Assembly (NCBI GenBank): GCA_020849535.1
Contig: JADLGB010000216.1
Coordinates: 124,001-188,000, forward strand
DNA length: 64,000 bases
From: Candidatus Hydrogenedentota bacterium
Lineage (GTDB): Bacteria; Hydrogenedentota; Hydrogenedentia; Hydrogenedentales; SLHB01
Direction of reading: 5' to 3'
How positions within the stretch are numbered: position 1 is the stretch's first letter; the number at the start of each line of letters is the position of its first letter. The translations under genes and the position numbers were made by a program. Of the stretch, positions 61,193 to 64,000 are shown piece after piece. The notes below the pieces were generated by a model, which had not been told where the DNA came from, did no database searches, and saw only the letters and a list, made by a program, of their open reading frames with translations.

Positions 61193-61348
61193 GACACCGT
61201 CTTTCGCGTAGGCTCGGCGGAGCGAAACACGGTGTCTGTCCCTCGTCCGCTAGCACCGTTTTTCGCGTAGGCCCGGCGCGCCGAGATTCGTATCTCCGCC
61301 GAGATTCCCATCTCGGCCGCGAAACACGGTGTCTGTCCCTCGCCCGCT
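61193..61348. repeat. Two related hairpins between ybaB and fmt
   Basis: GACACCGT-C-TTTCGC (61193-61207) pairs with GCGAAA-C-ACGGTGTC (61222-61236) with one C-C mismatch. A second copy uses the same arms (61254-61266 and 61319-61331) around a longer loop. The tail ACGGTGTCTGTCCCTCG is duplicated. It may end the ybaB transcript on the minus strand or be a dispersed repeat; no T-rich tract follows. Confidence 0.6.
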
Positions 61349-61356
61349 CTCGCCCG

Positions 61357-61695
61357 CTAACTGGTCAGTCCGGGGATGTTGATCCCGCCGGTGATTTCGG
61401 TCATCCGGGTCTTGATGAGGTCTTGGATCTTGTCCACGCCATCATTTACCGCGGCACGGATCAGGGTCTCCAACATCTCCGAATCTTCTTTGTTGATGAC
61501 CTCGGGATCGATCTTGATGGAGACGATCTTCATCTTGCCATTGACCACGACCGTGACCATGCCGCCCCCAGCCGTCGCCTCGACTTGCTCGTCGGCGAGC
61601 GATTCTTTCATTTCCTCCATCTTGGCTTTCATTTCCATGGCCTGCTTCATCATACCGGCCATGTTGCCGAGATTTCCTAAACCTTTTGGTAGCAC
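61357..61695 (-). CDS. YbaB/EbfC family nucleoid-associated protein
   Basis: 112 residues from GTG 61695 (SD GGGGAAGA). Family features are the Met-rich helical start MAGMMKQAMEMKAKMEEMKE, the central VEATAGGGMVTVVVNGKMKI and the helical end VDKIQDLIKTRMTEITGGI. YbaB dimers bind DNA non-specifically. The gene normally lies between dnaX and recR; neither is present, so the usual context is lost here. Confidence 0.95.
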   Translation of the reverse strand: MLPKGLGNLGNMAGMMKQAMEMKAKMEEMKESLADEQVEATAGGGMVTVVVNGKMKIVSIKIDPEVINKEDSEMLETLIRAAVNDGVDKIQDLIKTRMTEITGGINIPGLTS

Positions 61696-61829
61696 GGTTC
61701 TTCCCCTGTAATTGGCTAGTGACTGCGATATCCCACAGCGTGTAAGTATACCCGCCCGGCGCCGCCTTGCGCAATTTCAGAAGAACCGGACGGATCCGAC
61801 CGATCGGTCCAATCCGTCTGATTCTTAAT

Positions 61830-63998
61830 TCACTCCCTCGTGTAGGTGAAATAGGCCGTCCCCGGCTTCTCCTCTATCTCCACAGGCAGCCCTCGCTCCT
61901 GAAGTTCCTTGCCGGTAAATGAAGCGCTCTCTCCAGGATGGTCGATATTTGTCACCCGGTATGCCCCCTCCGGGTCGAGGCCCTTCAAGGGGAAGCGCGC
62001 CGCCTCATAGGGACTGTCTGCGCGCCGGAACACCTGCACCAGTCCGCCCCGCTGACCGGGGTCATCGAACTGCCAGCCTATCCACTGGTCATTGGCCAAG
62101 GTGTAGGGCGTAAGGGGATAGAAATCTCCGAAGTAGTACTTCCCGTACTCGCGCCACTCTGCAATCAGGCGTGACAGCCGATCGTAGTCCAGGTTTGGCT
62201 CACGCATGTCCCAGCACGCGATAAAGTGTTGACACAACACGCTGCGAATCTGATAGGTGTCCGTCTTCGAGGTCCCTGTTCCGTAGAAGGGGAACCATTG
62301 GGACAAGGCCCAGGTGTGGCACTGATTCCCGACCGGCTCCATGATGTAGTCGCTGCGCAGCAGGGGCACGGCCCGCCGGAGCGTTTCGAGGTCGTTCCGC
62401 CGCCCGCCGCTCGCACAGGAATCGATAAGCATGTCGGGGTGGCGTCGCCGCAACTCATCCCAGTAGGCGAGGTAGGCCTGCACATGCATGTTCTCCGTGA
62501 TGCCCTTGCGGTCCTCCGCATCGTTGCGCCGCCAGAAGTCCAGGGGGTCCATATTGAAATCCTGGCGGTAGAGGTCGATCGCCTCGTCCGTGAGGATGCG
62601 GTCCACGTGCTCGGTCAGCCATTCCCTGACCGCCGGCTCACCCAGCTTGAGCAGGCCACCTTTCTCCCCGCCGTGGACCCACTGCGAGCGCTCGGTACTG
62701 AGCCAGGTCTTGGCGGTCACGCGCTCCGGTTCGAACCACAGCAAAGTTTTCATCCCCAGTTCATGCACGCGGTTGGAGATTTCCCGCAGGCCGTTCGGGA
62801 ACCGGTTCCGGTCCACTTCCCAGGTGCCGGTGTTGGGCCACCCTGTTTCATTGATGTACCAGCCGGCGTCCATCCACCAGTAATCGAGCTTCATGCCGTG
62901 CGCGAGATACTGTTCCGCGAAGAAGATCTGGTTCTGGGTATTGGCGTGAATCATTTCCCCGAACTGGTGCGAGCTGCACGCGGCGAGCTGCGGCAGGGGA
63001 GGGAGCTTTCCGCCAGGCCGCGGCATGTTGTGCGCGACCATCCACTGACGCCACACGTTCTGCGCCCGCAGGGGCTCGCCCTGGTAGAACTGAATCACGA
63101 TCATCGGCGTGCGCACCTCCTCGCCGGGATGCAGGCGGAAGTGCGTGTCTTCCTGCCCCGCGCGCAACCGCAAGCCGTTACCCGCGTCGCGCGCGAACTC
63201 GGACGTCCATTGGCCCGCCCAACTGATGGCGAAGATGAGACCTTCGTTGCCCGCCTGGATGTTGAAATAGGGGAAATTGTGCTGTGTCGGGCGTCCCCCC
63301 GCGTTGGCGATGGGCAGCGTCTTGTTCGCTTCGAGAATGGTGGTGTGGGGCTCGTAGCTGTCGGCCGCACAGTTGTCGCCGGTGTGATGGTGCAACGCGA
63401 ATTCCGCGTCGGAGCCGCGCTCAAGACGCGTGTCAATCGCACGCAGTGCGCTGATGATCGGCGTATCCGTGGTACCTTCGTTTTTGAGATAGACCGTCCA
63501 TTCCGCCGTGGGAAAATCGGAATAGGCCACGCCTTCGCACCGCACGCGCAGGCCCGTGGCCGGGTCCTTGTACGTGGTCGAGTGCCTTGTCCGGTTCTCG
63601 TCGAGTCGCGCCTTCTCGCGCACCGGCGACCAGTCCGCGAGGAAACTGCTCGAGGGTTTCCCATCATATTCGAATGAGAAGAATGGCCCGGTCGTAAATG
63701 GGGCCTTGGACCACGCGGCGATCGGCACATCGCCCAAAGCAACAACCGTGCCGTCTTCGAGCACCGCCTCCGCGTTGGCCCAGTCGGACTGGTCGCAACT
63801 GATGCCGTCGCCGCCGTCTTCCACGAGCAGGGAGAACTCCGTGGCGCCGTTCAGCGGCACCTCCACGGGGATTCCTGCCATGCCCTCGCGCATCAGGGGC
63901 GAGCGCCACAGCTCCGCTTCCCCGGCGCGCACGGCGAACACCACGCTGCCGCGGCCTCCGCTGGTCTGCTCGTTGCTATCCACCCCCGCGACGGCGCG
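61830..63998 (-). CDS. GH36-type alpha-galactosidase with N-terminal NPCBM-like domain (5' end outside window)
   Basis: The frame is open to the right edge; the first in-window GTG (63983) lies inside a domain (AVAGVDSNEQTSGGRGSVVF), so the true start is beyond base 64000. The first 110 residues resemble an NPCBM carbohydrate-binding domain (VFAVRAGEAELWRSPLM). The catalytic part of glycoside hydrolase family 36 follows: LDYWWMDAGWYINETGWPNT, LLWFEPERVT, the nucleophile Asp in AIDLYRQDFNMDPLDFWRR and the acid/base Asp in DMLIDSCASGGRRNDLETLR. It releases alpha-galactose or related residues from oligosaccharides. A beta-sandwich C-terminal domain ends at ...GTAYFTYTRE. Whether it is exported depends on the missing start. 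Confidence 0.9.
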   Translation of the reverse strand, partial: RAVAGVDSNEQTSGGRGSVVFAVRAGEAELWRSPLMREGMAGIPVEVPLNGATEFSLLVEDGGDGISCDQSDWANAEAVLEDGTVVALGDVPIAAWSKAPFTTGPFFSFEYDGKPSSSFLADWSPVREKARLDENRTRHSTTYKDPATGLRVRCEGVAYSDFPTAEWTVYLKNEGTTDTPIISALRAIDTRLERGSDAEFALHHHTGDNCAADSYEPHTTILEANKTLPIANAGGRPTQHNFPYFNIQAGNEGLIFAISWAGQWTSEFARDAGNGLRLRAGQEDTHFRLHPGEEVRTPMIVIQFYQGEPLRAQNVWRQWMVAHNMPRPGGKLPPLPQLAACSSHQFGEMIHANTQNQIFFAEQYLAHGMKLDYWWMDAGWYINETGWPNTGTWEVDRNRFPNGLREISNRVHELGMKTLLWFEPERVTAKTWLSTERSQWVHGGEKGGLLKLGEPAVREWLTEHVDRILTDEAIDLYRQDFNMDPLDFWRRNDAEDRKGITENMHVQAYLAYWDELRRRHPDMLIDSCASGGRRNDLETLRRAVPLLRSDYIMEPVGNQCHTWALSQWFPFYGTGTSKTDTYQIRSVLCQHFIACWDMREPNLDYDRLSRLIAEWREYGKYYFGDFYPLTPYTLANDQWIGWQFDDPGQRGGLVQVFRRADSPYEAARFPLKGLDPEGAYRVTNIDHPGESASFTGKELQERGLPVEIEEKPGTAYFTYTRE

Positions 63999-64000
63999 AA

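Noticed and set aside
62226..63677. 483-codon open frame antisense to the GH36 gene
   Set aside because: The GH36 catalytic motifs are on the minus strand. The antisense product is low-complexity and unlike any family.
1..64000. tRNA or rRNA genes
   Set aside because: No cloverleaf with a GGTTCGA-type T-arm and no conserved rRNA stretch was noticed in the intergenic regions. A covariance-model scan was not possible here.

Overview
The window reads as chromosomal DNA of a Gram-negative, GC-rich, free-living heterotroph. An LptD-type outer-membrane protein ending in Phe, several lipoproteins, Tat-exported Gfo/Idh oxidoreductases, ThuA/HEAT/discoidin proteins, many secreted sugar-active proteins and an ECF sigma factor with a long C-terminal extension suggest Candidatus Hydrogenedentota or a PVC-type phylum (Planctomycetota, Lentisphaerota). 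That assignment is inference from gene content; no rRNA or tRNA gene was seen.

Layout. 1-5.3 kb: a plus-strand sugar-oxidation cluster (Gfo/Idh, ThuA-HEAT-discoidin, SDR). 5.5-9.5 kb: a cNMP-fold protein, then an 884-residue sigma factor / membrane / alpha-alpha-toroid fusion bracketed by palindromic repeats. 9.5-14 kb: minus-strand hydrolase and toroid genes and a LamG protein with a propeller inserted in it. 14-23.3 kb: a hexapeptide acyltransferase, a GspE-N/HDOD protein, an M20 amidohydrolase, a propeller-LptD fusion with a small secreted partner, and a PfkB kinase. 23.7-29.6 kb: a one-module NRPS (C-A-PCP-TE), RidA and a TPR gluzincin. 30-40.9 kb: a degenerate CPBP-like membrane protein, secreted glycosidase-like proteins, a GIDE-like membrane protein, a 38-residue protein with a UNCG-loop terminator, a beta-helix/DUF4034/ankyrin protein and a second Gfo/Idh.

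40.9-42.1 kb: three small envelope genes, one only 59 codons long, between two near-identical 54-bp repeats. 42.2-46.5 kb: a GalU-like enzyme followed by a GHMP-kinase/UDP-sugar-pyrophosphorylase fusion. 46.5-48 kb: leuA, preceded by strong inverted repeats. 48.5-52.7 kb: a sugar ABC cluster with permease and binding protein but no ATPase. 52.7-57.2 kb: RNase H, a hybrid histidine kinase and a D,D-carboxypeptidase. 57.2-61.2 kb: a tightly overlapping minus-strand operon fmt-rsmB-PASTA-rpe. The right edge holds ybaB and a GH36 alpha-galactosidase cut by the window end.

The common thread is capture and remodelling of complex carbohydrate (binding modules, glycosidases, Gfo/Idh and SDR oxidoreductases, sugar ABC transport, sugar kinases and nucleotide-sugar enzymes) alongside envelope assembly. 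The most unusual items are the sigma-toroid fusion, the kinase-first nucleotide-sugar fusion, the propeller-LptD fusion, the interrupted LamG domain, and a dispersed hairpin repeat whose stem changes are compensatory.
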